Source of the DNA: Cristatella mucedo | Taxonomy: Eukaryota > Bryozoa > Phylactolaemata > Cristatellidae | Direction of reading: 5' to 3' | Length of the DNA stretch: 64,000 nucleotides | NCBI GenBank assembly: GCA_009760855.2 | Contig: WPIO01000030.1 | Location: 2,349,001 to 2,413,000 of the forward strand | Part shown: positions 23,541 through 34,669 of the stretch, piece by piece | How the letters are laid out: each line of letters starts with the position of its first letter | How positions within the stretch are numbered: position 1 is the stretch's first letter | The notes under the pieces: model-generated | Database searches by the model: none | Seen by the model: only the letters and a program-made list of their open reading frames with translations | What the model was told of the DNA's origin: nothing | Position numbers and translations under genes: made by a program

Positions 23541-23660
23541 AACGCTTTAACGGAATGACATTAATTATATCAAGGCTTACACACTTAACCAGTTTTCTCT
23601 TTCAATTGCATGTTATAACTACCTAGCATTAACACAATTCTATTATTCGACCACATACAG

Positions 23661-24790
23661 ATAATAATAATAATAATAATATTGCACTTGATAAAGCGCC
23701 CTCAGAGAACTTAATCTCTTTCTAGGCGCTTTAAATTTGCTGCAAAGTGATACGCAATAGAATAGTAAGTAAAATCATGCTTGAAAAACAAACAAAATGA
23801 ATAACATGGTTAGGGGTTACATGCACTGGGTCAGCATGCAAATGTGGTTAGTGGCAGCATGAACAGTGTCAGCACGCATAAGCACATCGAGGACGAATCA
23901 CAAGGACCCACTAAATGCTGTCCTAAATAGGTATGTTTTTAAGTTTCTTTTAAATGTGGTCAGGTCAGGGGATGTTCTGATGCAGGTCGGGAGGGAGTTC
24001 CAGGCTGTGGGAGCATACGAGCTAAATGCACGGTCTCCAAAGGATTTAAGGTTTGTACGAGGTATTTCTAGACTGTTGGATTCCGAAAAGCGAGTGGTAC
24101 GATGCTTTGCCTGATGGGGTAGTATCTCTGAAAGATAGGCTGGAGCCATAGAATGAAGAGACCTAAAAGTGAGCGACAAAACCTTGAAGTCAATCCGTTG
24201 CCTCACTGGTAGCCAGGGCAGGTCGGCGAGAAGTGGAGTAATGTGGCAACTGCGACGCTCACGACAGACAAGCTTAGCTGCAGAGTTTTGCACCAGCTGC
24301 AATCGCCTGATCGCACATGCTGGTAGGCCAGTAAGCAGTGAGTTGCAGAAGTCGAGACGAGATGTCACGAATGCATGGACCAACTTGGACGTGTTATCCT
24401 TATCTAAACAAGACCTAATTTTAGCAATGTTATGAAGCTGAAAATAGGCTGATTTGACTGTGGAGCTGATGTGGTCGTCTAACGAGAGGTCGCTTTGGAA
24501 TATGACACCTAGATTTCGAGCTGATGCAACTGGAGATATGCTGGCAGAGCCAATTTTGAAAGTCAGCCTTTCCAATTTCTGAATAACACTAGGTTTGCCC
24601 ATAACTAGTAAGTTAGTTTTATCATCGTTTAGTTTTAGAAAATTTGCTGCCATCCATGATCGGATGTCATCAATGCATGCAGCAAGTGAGTTGAGAGAAT
24701 TTGAGGTGCTCGAAGGCTGGGAGGGATCAAAGCAAAGGTACAACTGAGTGTCATCCGCATAGAAGTGAAAGCCTAGATTGTACAGATGTT
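23661..24790 (-). pseudogene. LINE-A, best-preserved copy (RT palm/thumb, C-terminal domain, 3' UTR)
   Basis: This 5'-truncated element reads on minus from about 24790 to its (AAT)n tail at 23661. The catalytic box is intact: YADD at 24750-24761 in the context GFHFYADDTQLYL. A frame of about 280 codons stays open from there to the stop at 23898. It contains thumb motifs (LNDDKTNLLVMGKPSV), the L-G-V-I-F-Q-S-D-L-S block, R-L-D-F-C-N-S-L-L, and the post-RT domain (PLLADLPWLPVRQRIDFKVL) ending in YLFRTAFSGSL. The family is of the CR1/L2/Jockey type by motif order. RT is used for target-primed reverse transcription, but this fragment lacks the endonuclease and most of the palm and cannot act alone. 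The open frame suggests it is the youngest LINE-A here. Confidence 0.85.
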
Positions 24791-25070
24791 ATTAAGTCTA
24801 GTGTGGGTCCTCATATGCCACAATAATCGTATTTGAATCGCTAAACTTCAAGAACATTGAAATCAATATTGTCCATGGATAAACAAATTTGTAGCCCTAG
24901 CGGCGCATTTTCCGCCGAAGCCTGTCATCTTTAATAGAATGCAACGACACGACACTAGCATATATTCTTGATGAGTTGGCCCATGTGACCAAGTGCTCTA
25001 CGTGTCGTCGCCCAGATGGCCTATGGTTCACTGCAACTATTTAACAAGCTATATCAAATTAAATTAAGCG
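24791..25070. other. unassigned spacer
   Basis: No feature recognised between the minus LINE-A and the plus LINE-A copy that follows. Confidence 0.4.
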
Positions 25071-25074
25071 AGAA

Positions 25075-25282
25075 AAGCATATACAAGAACAGGACTGTCA
25101 CCCGTCAGGCTTAGGAGGGCTATTGAAGATCGGATATCGAATGCATAAATCCCAGCTAGGGCGAAGTCTAGCTTCTAGAATGACTTTTTGGAATCATCGA
25201 TGCACAATCAAAGATGCTGGTGTCCAGGATCAGTAACCTCCTAAACTGCTCATAGTTAGCTCCTTAGCTTACGATCATTTGT
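25075..25282 (+). mobile_element. LINE-A linker fragment, left part of a split copy
   Basis: Contains AAGTCTAGCTTCTAGAATGA and TTGGAATCATCGATGCACAA, the region between endonuclease and RT also found at 11035 and 13575. It stops at about 25282 where LINE-B starts, and its continuation is at 26280. Confidence 0.7.
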
Positions 25283-26279
25283 TGATTAAACCGTCGGAAT
25301 CTACTGCAGCACTGATAAACTGAATGCTTAATTTGCCGACATTCAATCTTGGATATCTGAAAACTTCTTGAAACTAAAACAATAAAACGTAACTGTAATG
25401 CTCATAGGACGCTCTAAGCATGTGGCTGGATTAAAAGGCTTTGCACTTCAAGTACGTCATACTGTCGTGAAACCATCACCACGTGCTCAAAATGTATTCG
25501 TCATTTTCGACAGCTGCCTCAATTTTAAAAGCTTCATTCCATCACATCCGATCCCTATCAAACGGTTAGGAGCTGTCTTCCATAGTGACCTGCCAAATAA
25601 GTTACCAATTCCTTAGTTCCATCCCGGCTTGATTATTGTAATTCTCTTTTAGCTAGGCTACCGAAGAAAGCAACTAGGCCATGCAGCGGGCTCTCAATAT
25701 GGCTGCAAGGCTAGTCTTCAAGCCCCAGAGGTTTGAGCACGTGTCTCCTTTGCTGAAAGAGCTGGATAGATGTTGGTTAATCAACGGATACGGAGCAAAG
25801 TTTTTATCCTGACCCATAAGGCCCTTCACGGCTTAGCTCCTTCGTACGTAGCTGAACTGTTTTTTTGCGCAAGTTTCAGCACCTTCATCTCTCCGGTCCT
25901 GTACGGACAGAAAATTAGCTGTTCAATTCCTCTGCTTAAAGATTTTTGGCGACAGAAGCTTTAGCTCTACTGGTTCTAGAATGTGAAACCCGCTTTCCCA
26001 ATTCTTATGCAATTACAACTACTCTTCAGCTGCCGATTATGGCTCATCCTTTTCAGTGGTCCTGAGCTTCTACTGCAAAGCTAATCACTATCTCAACTGC
26101 TCTCCTGACTCTGCCGTGTTTCCCACTATCTCTTTGTTGGGTGAGACGAAGTCTGTTGGCTACCGAATGTGCAACAAAAGCTGCTTGGGCTGTGAGAGCA
26201 ATACACAAAGCTCTCCTTCGTAGCCTCCACATAGTCTTTTTGGCTTTGTGGATTTACTGGTGGTGATACATTAAATTAC
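25283..26279 (+). pseudogene. LINE-B C-terminal half, nested in LINE-A
   Basis: Begins within the RT region just after the catalytic box (CCGTCGGAATCTACTGCAGC, also at 44322 and near 17265). It passes the thumb (MLIGRSKHVAGLKGFAL, residues near 25398-25450) and the post-RT domain (LVFKPQRFEHVSPLLKELD in the 25690-25770 region), and ends in a decayed ACATT tail (TGATACATTAAATTAC). It has several stops and shifts. Flanking LINE-A pieces on both sides show it is an insertion. Confidence 0.8.
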
Positions 26280-26810
26280 GTCTACACAATAGCTTCTTTT
26301 TCAATAAAATCGATAAGGTCACAAGTCCGTCCAAAGGGCGGCAGCAACTTTTCTTTCATAATGTCTCTTAATTCCCTGCATAACCTCAATGTGTGCTTTC
26401 AAGGATGCCACAGGTGACTTCATCCTTAAGTTCATATCCCAGTCAGAGAAGACAGAGAGTATGATAGATCTTATTCAAACAGCCCCGCTTCAACGGTACA
26501 CGGATCTGCATCTGCCATGCCCAACTAATTTCGTGAATATGTCATTTGCCTCAGGTGTCCTAAAACCTATGAAACAGGGTAATTCAGGCCACTGCTGGAC
26601 GAACAAATTTGAGTATCTTTCACACAGTCTCTCTGCTACTGTTTCTATCAAGATAGTTAAATGAATAGTGGCAGACCACTTGAACTCATATACTAAAACG
26701 TTAAGCCTAACTAGTCGGTCTACTCTGGTTTCAGAACTCATCGCTCCACAGAGCCAGCGAGCTTTCATTATGCACAGGGAAACCCTGCATCTATGATTCA
26801 ACAATGTTTT
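26280..26810 (+). pseudogene. LINE-A RT N-terminal part, right part of the split copy
   Basis: Continues LINE-A from the FFNKIDKV-like linker (26297-26330) to the RT fingers. A 91-codon frame (26389-26664) includes MSFASGVLKPMKQGN, equivalent to M-S-L-A-S-G-H-V-P-A-x-F-K-K, and SATVSIKIVK. It ends near 26810 before the palm, so the copy has lost its 3' half. Confidence 0.65.
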
Positions 26811-26859
26811 AGCAGAAGCTACACTTTGTCTTTGCTATGATGGATTTGTAAAATCTTCA

Positions 26860-27260
26860 GTAGCCCTCGGATACCGATAGATGGACAGTCAATCCTGATA
26901 GTGTATATGCTTTTTTGTAGGGCTTTCGCTTGTTAGACCTACCTAACTAAATGTCCTTGGCAAACCATAAGCCGTCTGGTTAAGGGCTCGAGGTGCTCTT
27001 AGCCTGAGGTGAAAACTCGTCGAGCGTGGCAGCTAGTGTCATGTTGCTATCTACCTATGATGCTAGATCGGAAGGGGGACTGAGCAGCAGAGGCGAGGCA
27101 GATATTTTCGCACGGGCAGACTCGACGTCTAGGGTGTTGATGTTTCGTGATAATCAGGTGGTATTAGAGGACAAGTAAGAGTATAGGGCACATTGCAGGC
27201 TAAATAAGATCTGCAAGTGGTCAGATAAGCATGATTTAGTAATAATTGGTTATGAAAACG
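26860..27260 (-). pseudogene. LINE-A endonuclease C-terminus/linker fragment
   Basis: Parallels 35225-35620 on the same strand. Shared wording includes GATGGACAGTCAATCCTGAT (GATGGACAGCCAGTCCTGAT in the other), AAAACTCGTCGAGCGTGGCA, and a GTGGTCAGATAAGCA stretch (GTGGTCAGATTAGCA in the other). The protein context is the region after the endonuclease catalytic part. Many stops. Confidence 0.55.
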
Positions 27261-27264
27261 TGAA

Positions 27265-28505
27265 GTTGTATGATAGCATTGCAGAAAATGTTTAATGGCA
27301 TGTTGAGGTAGAACATTTATTAAATTTTACACATGTATTTGAAAAGAAAGGTCCTATATTTCAGCCAAGTCTTGCTTGATGTGTCACATTAAGAGGTCAT
27401 ATGAATTGCTGTTTTATTGATGAAAATCTTCTGGCACCCTATATCGAATATCAGTAAAGCTACAATTCAGTTTCTAGTCACTAAAGCACATTTCAAATAA
27501 TTTTATGACATATGGAATTGAAAAAGTAAGCATTATATTGATAGTTGATTCCAATTCTCGATTCACATTTCCCAGAAGTCCAGTAAATATGCAACGATGA
27601 AATTAAAACTTCGCAGTCAAACTTGTGTGACTTGACTAGGGACTGGTCTTATGGACGAGACATGACCACCACACAAATCGGATTCAACATGATATAAATA
27701 TGCGATTTCAGCTGTGCAAGTACTTCTTCTGCGAAACGTTTGTCCTTCGCAATAATTAAAGTTGGAAATGTTGGTTGAACGATTCAAGCACTGCTGGAAC
27801 ATGAAGTACGGGCCGGGAGAGTGAACTTAAAGTTGTCTTTGCTTCATACTAGGTCGTTGGTTAAACAGAGGATAGCGATATCAGTTGAGTTGGGCATATC
27901 AGTCACATGAAACCGTACTGAAAAATTCCAAAACTTATCGACATTGGTAACATTTTGCTTAGAAACGATCCTTTTAAACAAACCGACAACAGGGAAGAAC
28001 GGAAACAGGAAGCTAGCTTAAAAGAACCGAATACGGCTTGGGATAAATCCGTCTGTAGAGGAGCAATGAGAGCCTAATTTTTTCTTGACTTGGTTTTAGG
28101 TCAATAAAGACCACAGTATGGTTAAGACTTTTCGGGAGATTTTCTTTTGACTTGACTGCAATCGTCATTTCTCGGCAAATTCCAATTGTTTGGTCAATAT
28201 ATTGTCTGTTGCAAGAGTTCATACCTTGGGTTAACCTAGAAGAGGCCTACATATCTAAATATCTTTTAAAATTTATACAGTGAATTACTCCAACTTAATG
28301 GTAATCAGGCCGACTATTTCCGTGGCCGCCCAACTTAATGCCTTTCTTTGGAATTGTAGCTTAATGTTTATTAAACCCCTAATGGTACATGAGATGGTCA
28401 ATGATTGCGATTTCAACGTGGTTGCTTCGACTGAGAACTGTTCGAAGTTAGAGTTGTGACTTAAATCGACCATCTGTGTACTGCATTAATAATAGCAATG
28501 CTAAT
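27265..28505. other. unassigned sequence
   Basis: No recognisable element. A 69-codon minus frame (28013-28222) has a soluble-protein-like composition but no family I can name. Confidence 0.4.
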
Positions 28506-28509
28506 ACAC

Positions 28510-28735
28510 TAATAATAATAATAATATTGCACTTGATAAAGCGCCCTCAGAGAACTTAATCTCTTTCTAGGTGCTTCACATTTGCTGCAAAGGAAACACA
28601 ATCGAAGAGTGAGTTTTATCATGCCCGAAAATTAACACGAAGACCATGGTTAGTTGTGACGTGCACAGGGTGAGCGTTCAAGTGTGGTTAGTCGAAGCAT
28701 GCACAGTGTCAGCAAGCCTAAGCCTTCATGTTGTC
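28510..28735 (-). mobile_element. LINE-A 3' UTR and tail
   Basis: (AAT)n at 28510, the intact terminal box (TTGCACTTGATAAAGCGCCC, TCTCTTTCTAGGTGCTTCAC), then 3' UTR to AGCAAGCCTAAGCCTTCATG at the 5' edge. No ORF sequence is included. Confidence 0.8.
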
Positions 28736-28739
28736 TTCG

Positions 28740-30285
28740 TTAGCTCTTTTAATTACTCAGCCGTACATATAGGAACAGTGAGCATAAGTTGCTGGTCCTC
28801 TCTCACTGAGCTAATAGCTCACTGGCCATTGCTCAGACATTAACTTTGGGCCAGTACTAAGGTTCAAGAGAATAGACTGACGCAGTAGCTGCCTCTGAGG
28901 AAGCATGCCTCCCAGTATCTAGGCCACTTAATCAACTTGATGCAGCTAATACTTAGCTTGAAGGCATTAGCCCCTTAGAACATGCTCATCTATCTGAACC
29001 TGCTGTAGAAGTGGGTAGGAAAAAACTAGCTCCTACGCCTCGGAATTCGTCTCTCCTTCGTTCGCAACAGCTATCAAGTGATGCTGATATGATGAGTTGG
29101 TAGAGATTGGAAACTAACACAAGGCTAACCCTGGGCGTTTGGATCGTCTGTAGGGTTTACTATTCTTGTCCTATTCTTCTTGGTCTAAATAAGCAAAGAA
29201 GAAAGGATAAAGACAGTTGAGAGGTGTTACTTACCAGAGGGATCAACCTTGTGCTCTAATAAGTAAATTCCATCTCTAGCCTCGTACAACACTTTATTCT
29301 TTTCCAGGTGTCGACAGCACAGGAACAAGGGAAGGGAATCAGTATTTACAGGTAGGCGATGGGCACATGGGGCTCCTAGGGAGATAAATACTTACTGAGC
29401 AGTGGAGAATATTTTCTTACTCCATGAAGAGGGAAGGCCTAGGCAGCCTGAACCTACTTACTCACTACATTCCTACTAGGGTGTATGTGGTAAGCTAGAG
29501 GATATTCTCCTACCTCTGCTCCTAAGATTCCCGCCTCCGTCTAGCTACTCACAGTCAGATTCTTGAAGGAATTGAAAATCTTACTGAATTACTCCTGTCA
29601 AATTTCCGGTTGTTAAAAGCGAAGGGATGCTTAACAGTGATCCGTTCACCGAGTATAATCTGAAAGAACTTCTGCTCACCGCAACTAAATGAGGCCCTGC
29701 TCTGTTACCAAGTATCTGCGATAATTTCACTCGTGTTCTAATTATTTCGGTACATGCAGTCTGGCAAGGTGGGTGGCCAGGTTCGTAATGCAGTTAAGCA
29801 TTGATCTTTATTTTATAAATGCAGTTTACTCTTCAACCTTGCCAATTTTTAGTCTGTTTCGATCAGATATACGTACTAAAAAAAGTGGTAACTACATCAA
29901 GCGATCTCTCGTTAGTTTCTGCATTGAAAGTGGGTATCTGTTTAAGGTTTAATAATATAGAGCTTATTACTTAAAGACATTGCACCATCCTCCCTTTAGG
30001 TTTCAATACAACCCAAACACGCTCGTACGTAACCGTAATTGTAAGTCATCTTTGGATGACTTGATTGCCAAAAGTTTATTTAAATATGCATTACTGCAGT
30101 TAACTATTTAATACCCAACTATGCAGAGGTCCCGGCAGACTAGCAACAACTTTAAATTTTCCCTTTTTTACAGATTCCCAAAAAAATCTCATCAAACTAC
30201 GTACAACACTATGTAAAATGAACAAATTATCAAAAGAAATAAATCAAATTTTAATCGATACTACTTCACTAAAATTGCATATCTC
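28740..30285. other. mostly unassigned stretch, slightly GC-richer at 28850-29550
   Basis: Apart from the candidate exons described separately (29171-29375, minus), nothing was recognised. Around 28866-29215 one plus frame reads mostly open but is broken by three TAG codons. I could not assign it. Confidence 0.4.
29171..29375 (-). CDS. candidate pair of terminal exons of an unknown gene (speculative)
   Basis: On minus, a pyrimidine-rich TTTATCTCCCTAG acceptor precedes 141 nt (29375 to 29235) that reads 46 codons without a stop. It is followed at once by a consensus donor (GTAAGTAAC) and a 50-nt putative intron (29234-29185) with a long pyrimidine tract and TTATTTAG end. The next exon completes the split codon and stops after four residues (TAG at 29173-29171). 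The peptide has a Cys-x-His near its start (CAHR) and CCRH sixteen residues on, then YEARDGIYLLEHKVDPS. I do not recognise the family, and no upstream exon could be found with confidence. A chance open stretch of this size is quite possible. Confidence 0.2.
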
Positions 30286-30289
30286 TAAT

Positions 30290-30620
30290 AAAATAAGGAT
30301 ATCAAATGCAGCAATGAGGACATATGTGCGATTTTACTGTCCCGGCTGGATCTATTAGCTGCTGTCAGCACTAATGATTATGATATATTTCAAGAGAGAT
30401 TAAGAACAACAATAGGTCTCGCATATGCCGCACTAGTGGGGCTAAAATCTTACTTTTACGTTCGTGCTAAATTTGCGTCGTAAAGTAGATAGTCATCCAA
30501 CACCTGACCAGTCACCTCGGAAGTTTCACAAAGGTACATTTTCCATCATGTGCAGTCTGTCCCCCATTCACACCGACCTTTTTGGAAACGCGAGATAGAT
30601 TTACAGGATCGGCTATTGAT
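30290..30620 (+). pseudogene. LINE-B-like RT palm fragment, decayed
   Basis: Reading with shifts gives a palm block equivalent to D-x-S-A-A-F-D-T-x-x-H-D (GGATCTATTAGCTGCTGTC, then TATGATATATTTCAAGAGAG). AGATTAAGAACAACAATAGG then parallels LERLRTAI at 17000-17020. LTFWKRE-like text follows. There is no open frame. Confidence 0.5.
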
Positions 30621-31185
30621 TCCATGCTGAAAAAACTCAGCTATCTTTATTTCATAAACAATCTGATTTAAACAGAAAATTCTAACTTAAATGTTTTATT
30701 AGAAGTTGTTTGAACTTGTATTTTGGCTGCCTTCCTTGCTCCGATCGGTTTCTTAAGAGAACAGATATTCTCACATATTCTCCCGAAGAGCCCGACTGGA
30801 CTAAAATACCTTTTTCGGGTACTAGAAATGTTGTAGTGGGACCGGCAGCATTTATTTTAGTTTGGCGCTGTCTTTAAAAGAAAACCCTTCATTTGAAAGT
30901 TAATAATATCAAATTCATCAGATGAATTACAAATTCCAAAAAAATTCAAAAATCAAAGGTTATCTGAAACATTGGCTAAAAACATTACCTAGCTATTATA
31001 TAGACTGCTTTTCTGCAGTGCCAACATTTCCATTGCAAGGAAAAGTAGCCATGGCCTCTGAAGCTGGTCGTGAATACACCCGAAGAGCTAGTTCATTAAT
31101 ACCAGAAGTTTAGCTTCGCATGTCCGTCGCTGATGAACCTTCTTTGGCTCCCAGAAGAAGGATGGACACAGAGTTATCTTGTTTT
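30621..31185. other. unassigned sequence between two LINE-B-like fragments
   Basis: May be the eroded middle of one LINE-B copy, since the palm lies at 30290-30620 and the C-terminal part at 31190-31370. No motif is clear enough to call it. Confidence 0.35.
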
Positions 31186-31189
31186 ACAT

Positions 31190-31372
31190 ATCCTTTAGGC
31201 CAGATTTAGCTTTCCTCTTTCATACCTAGCTGAACTAATGCATCAGCTTTAACACCTCTTGTGCTTTAAAATACTTGGGTGAACAATAAAATAGCTGCTC
31301 TGTTTTTACGCCTACACATCGTTAACAACAGCGTCTTTAACTCAGCAGCTCCTTGAGTGCGAAACGCAATTT
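31190..31372 (+). pseudogene. LINE-B C-terminal fragment, decayed
   Basis: CATACCTAGCTGAACTAATG, CATCAGCTT, then GAACAATAAAATAGCTGCTC and CGTTAACAACAGCGTCTTTA follow the same order as 15822-15950. It corresponds to YLAELLHQF through NKLAVPFL to VGDRSF. It ends before the ACATT tail. Confidence 0.65.
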
Positions 31373-32170
31373 TAAAATTTGTACATCAGGATATTTATTT
31401 ATTCTCTGGTTTGTAAAAGTAGCACATCCTTTGCATCCACCTTTTTCAGTTTTGGTTTGTCAGTTTGGATACCGACAAATAGGTTTTGCTTACGGCTGGG
31501 GCGTTCAGTTTCTGCAGTTATACTACAATGAAAACAGATGTTCCGAATGCTGATCAAACGAAGAGCCTTTTACCATGAACTAATATCAAACTCTGTGTTG
31601 TGAACTTAATTATTGAAACCGAATTGATCGTTAAGACACGTAAATAAAAGATTACAGCTTATCGAATTTTGTCACGAAACGTGCCGGAAAAGCTAATAAT
31701 CAGGAATATTCACCATTACTGTATCCGACTGAAGCCACTGGCCGCGACCGAAGAATCAGTCCTAAATGTTACGATGGCACTGTTTGATATATGTATATAT
31801 ATATATTGCCTGTGGCAGACTTTTATCAGAAAAACTAGTCCGAAAATAAAACGTTAATAAATTATTTCAAATTACTACGTGGTAAATTCGCATTGAATCG
31901 TCAAGTTGACATACCTGTACAAATAGTTAGGTGTCCGCACGAATTTTGACGTAATCGCAGCACTTCTCTGTGTCACAGTAGGTGAAGTTAAGCACGATAT
32001 TTTGATAGTAAACACCCGAGTACTTAGCCATTGTCTAGGCACAAATGAAATTATTAGGGTAACAACTTGGTTAGTTTGGAGATTGAAATGTAGATGTGCT
32101 TCTAACAATGCCGGTACAACTCGTGGTGCTATCTCCATAAATTGATCTTTTTAGAAAAGTAGTTACAAAC
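31373..32170. other. unassigned sequence
   Basis: No recognisable element. Contains a short (AT)n run at about 31785-31806. Confidence 0.45.
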
Positions 32171-32172
32171 AC

Positions 32173-32428
32173 TAATAATAATGCACCTGATAAAGCGCCC
32201 TGAGAGAACTTAATCTCTTTCTAGGCGCTTTACATTTGTAGAAGTGAAATGCAATTGAATGGTAAGTAAAATCATGCTTGAAAAACAAACAAAATGAATA
32301 ACATGGTTAATGGTGACATGCACAGGGTCAGCATGCAAATGTGGTTAGTGGCAGCACGCACAGTGTCAGCACGCATAAGCACATCAAGGATGAATCACAG
32401 GGACCCACTAAATGATCTCCTAACACTG
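32173..32428 (-). mobile_element. LINE-A 3' UTR and tail
   Basis: Terminal box with short AAT tail at 32173, complete 3' UTR, and the last few codons of ORF2 (GGACCCACTAAATGATCTCC, the Ser-Gly end) at the 5' edge. Well preserved compared with 23661-23930. Confidence 0.8.
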
Positions 32429-32429
32429 T

Positions 32430-33444
32430 ATACATAGTAGCAAATACGCACCGTCATAAAAGCTTCAAGCTAAATATGCATAGCTCACGTGTTTTAGGGT
32501 CGTAATTCATGTGCTTAAAGGAGAAAGTAAGGGAAATAACTGCTAATATGCTAGGATGCCCAGAATGGATATAGCTTGCAGCTTACAGGAAAGTATGAGC
32601 ATAAATAGCTTTCTTACTATTGATATTGAAAGCTGTACAATTTAAAAAAGCTATCACAGAGACCTGTTGTAAACTTTCGTTGCAAATGCAAATATAATTC
32701 CTTTCCATCGCTTGAATCATATTAGTTTGTAAACATCAGTGGCCAACCGCGTTCGCAAAAGGCGACCCTCAGAATGCAGGAAAGTTGAGGTCAAAGTGTT
32801 TAAGTCACAATCGCATCATCTAAATAGAAATGCAAGCCGGTGATTCGATTTCTGCCCCTACACTACTGCTAGGTTTGATGTGACTGGTAAGTATAAGTAT
32901 CTTGCAGTGGATGTATCACAAGCAAACACGAAAAAATCCCCGTGGAAAATATATGAGAGATATATTTCCGCAAAGTGACTTCTATTTAGCTTGATCCTTG
33001 AAATGAGTTACAAGCTGCATGACCAATAGGAAGTAATATTAGTTTGCACTACTGAGGTACGAGAATGTGGTTCAATTTCATGCATGCATAGATTAATTCA
33101 TCAGGCATTGTCAGCGGTAAGTATTGTCAAACACCACGAAAAGTCTTGAATTAAGACCCTGGTCTTGTGCATCTGCATAATTGTTACTCATGAGACATAA
33201 TTATTGGTTATATCAATATTACAAGCAGACAACAGTTCGATACCTATCTTAGAGTAAGTAGGCATTATAGACCCAGAATTGATGTGGGCAGTCACGTTTG
33301 CTGGAGATTTAGTGCTGGCTTTATAAAGGCTGGAGAATTACTGTTCTTCGCTGTGTGAGTTACCAGGTCTTATCACTTTAGGGAGATCATGCATGGAAAG
33401 TCACTACGCTTCCATTGGGATACTTACTTGTATTGGTGCGGTGC
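32430..33444. other. unassigned sequence
   Basis: No recognisable element or gene. Confidence 0.45.
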
Positions 33445-33445
33445 A

Positions 33446-33535
33446 TAATAATAATAATAATAAAAATAATAATAATGCACTTGATAAAGCACCCTCAGAG
33501 AACTTAATCTCTTCCAAGGCGCTTTACATTTGCAT
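33446..33535 (-). mobile_element. LINE-A terminal box and (AAT)n tail only
   Basis: About 10 AAT units with one AAA interruption, then TGCACTTGATAAAGCACCCT and GGCGCTTTACATTTGCA. A 90-bp solo 3' end. Confidence 0.8.
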
Positions 33536-33955
33536 ACAACTAAATTACAGCTATACAGTGCATATGGCCTTCTGGTATTAGTCTCGCGTCGGCTAATACA
33601 AGAAAACCTTTTCTGTAGCCGCTGGATAATGGCAAGACTTCTTCCTCAGTTAAACAGTCTGAGTAGCATTTGCAACAAGTAGATAGCGATACTCGTTGAG
33701 AGTTTTTACAAGTCGTTTTCTATGGGCATCGTTTCTTAGTAAAGGTCTAGTGAACTTTGCATCCGAGGAATGAATTTCACCCGTGAAGACAAATGCCGGG
33801 ATTTTAAGTCCTGCAGCATATTAAGCACCTAGATGCAGAATAAGCTCGTTTATAGCACTATGCAAGTAATGTTCTTTCTCAGATTGATAAGCCGATAAAC
33901 TCTCGCAAATATTCATTTCATAAAATCCCAAGTAAGATTCGGCTATACCTATATT
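33536..33955. other. unassigned sequence
   Basis: Nothing recognised. Confidence 0.45.
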
Positions 33956-33959
33956 AAAC

Positions 33960-34590
33960 CATCAAAAGAATAATAGGCTGACAAAATTATATACAATATA
34001 GTCCTGAGTGAAACAGCTACCCCGTATTTAGGGGGAAGGTGATGTAACAATCGCTAACTCAGAGCTAATGCTAGTAGGAAAGGTAGACCTACAAAAAATG
34101 CCTTCTTAGATGCTATTAGAAGCTAATTAGGCAATTCTATGCATAATAAATGTATATAGCGGCGTGAGATAACTAAAACTCCAATCGAGCGCTTTCCAGA
34201 AGTCGAAGGGATTGGGCCCACGACGTAATCTCGACATTGGTCGTGGCGAATACCTAACTATACTAAACCAACTCGGTGATATACGTTCAATGATCATAAG
34301 CCAGTTAATATCTTGTTAGCAGAAATCTCCGAATGTGTGATGAAAAAATTAGATTTATTTACTGAAATCAGCTCCGATAGCTCAGCATTTTTCTTTACCG
34401 CCAGCTGACTAACGGCTGGAAGTAAGCCAAGAATGGGCAAGCTTTGCTAGGACACCATAATTTAAGGATTACCAGGTTCAATAACCTCTGAAAAGCTTAA
34501 ATAAGGTGGACTGGTGTTGAGCTGATTTGATTATGTAGTTAAAGTTATTTCGTAAAATTAATTTCTAAAAACAAACTGGAATTCGCAAGC
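33960..34590 (+). repeat. duplication block A, copy 2
   Basis: Partner of 300-790, same orientation. It is longer because it carries the tRNA-like SINE at 34185-34275. Confidence 0.55.
34185..34275 (-). mobile_element. tRNA-like SINE head, copy S5
   Basis: On minus: GTTGGTTTAGTATAGTTAGG resembles an A box (T-x-G-x-x-x-A-G-x-x-x-G-G), followed about 35 nt later by CGTGGGCCCAATCC in the B-box position (34207-34220). It resembles S1 and S4 in the CACGACC segment between the boxes. The first copy of block A has no such sequence. Confidence 0.5.
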
Positions 34591-34669
34591 AGAGTTTGAA
34601 GTTTCCATAAATGAGTTCAGCTGGTTGGCCACCAATAGTTCCGGTGTTTTTATATGAACCTTAGAAGTA

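Noticed and set aside
28866-29215. Long plus-strand frame interrupted only by TAG codons, as a sign of a recoded stop
   Set aside because: Retroelement frames in the window end at ordinary TAA, TAG and TGA codons, and three stops in about 115 codons is within chance.
29375-29460. Chain of very small introns (about 20-23 nt) upstream of the candidate exon
   Set aside because: GTAAGT...TAG pairs can be found, but introns this short are outside the range known in animals, so only the 50-nt intron was kept as a possibility.
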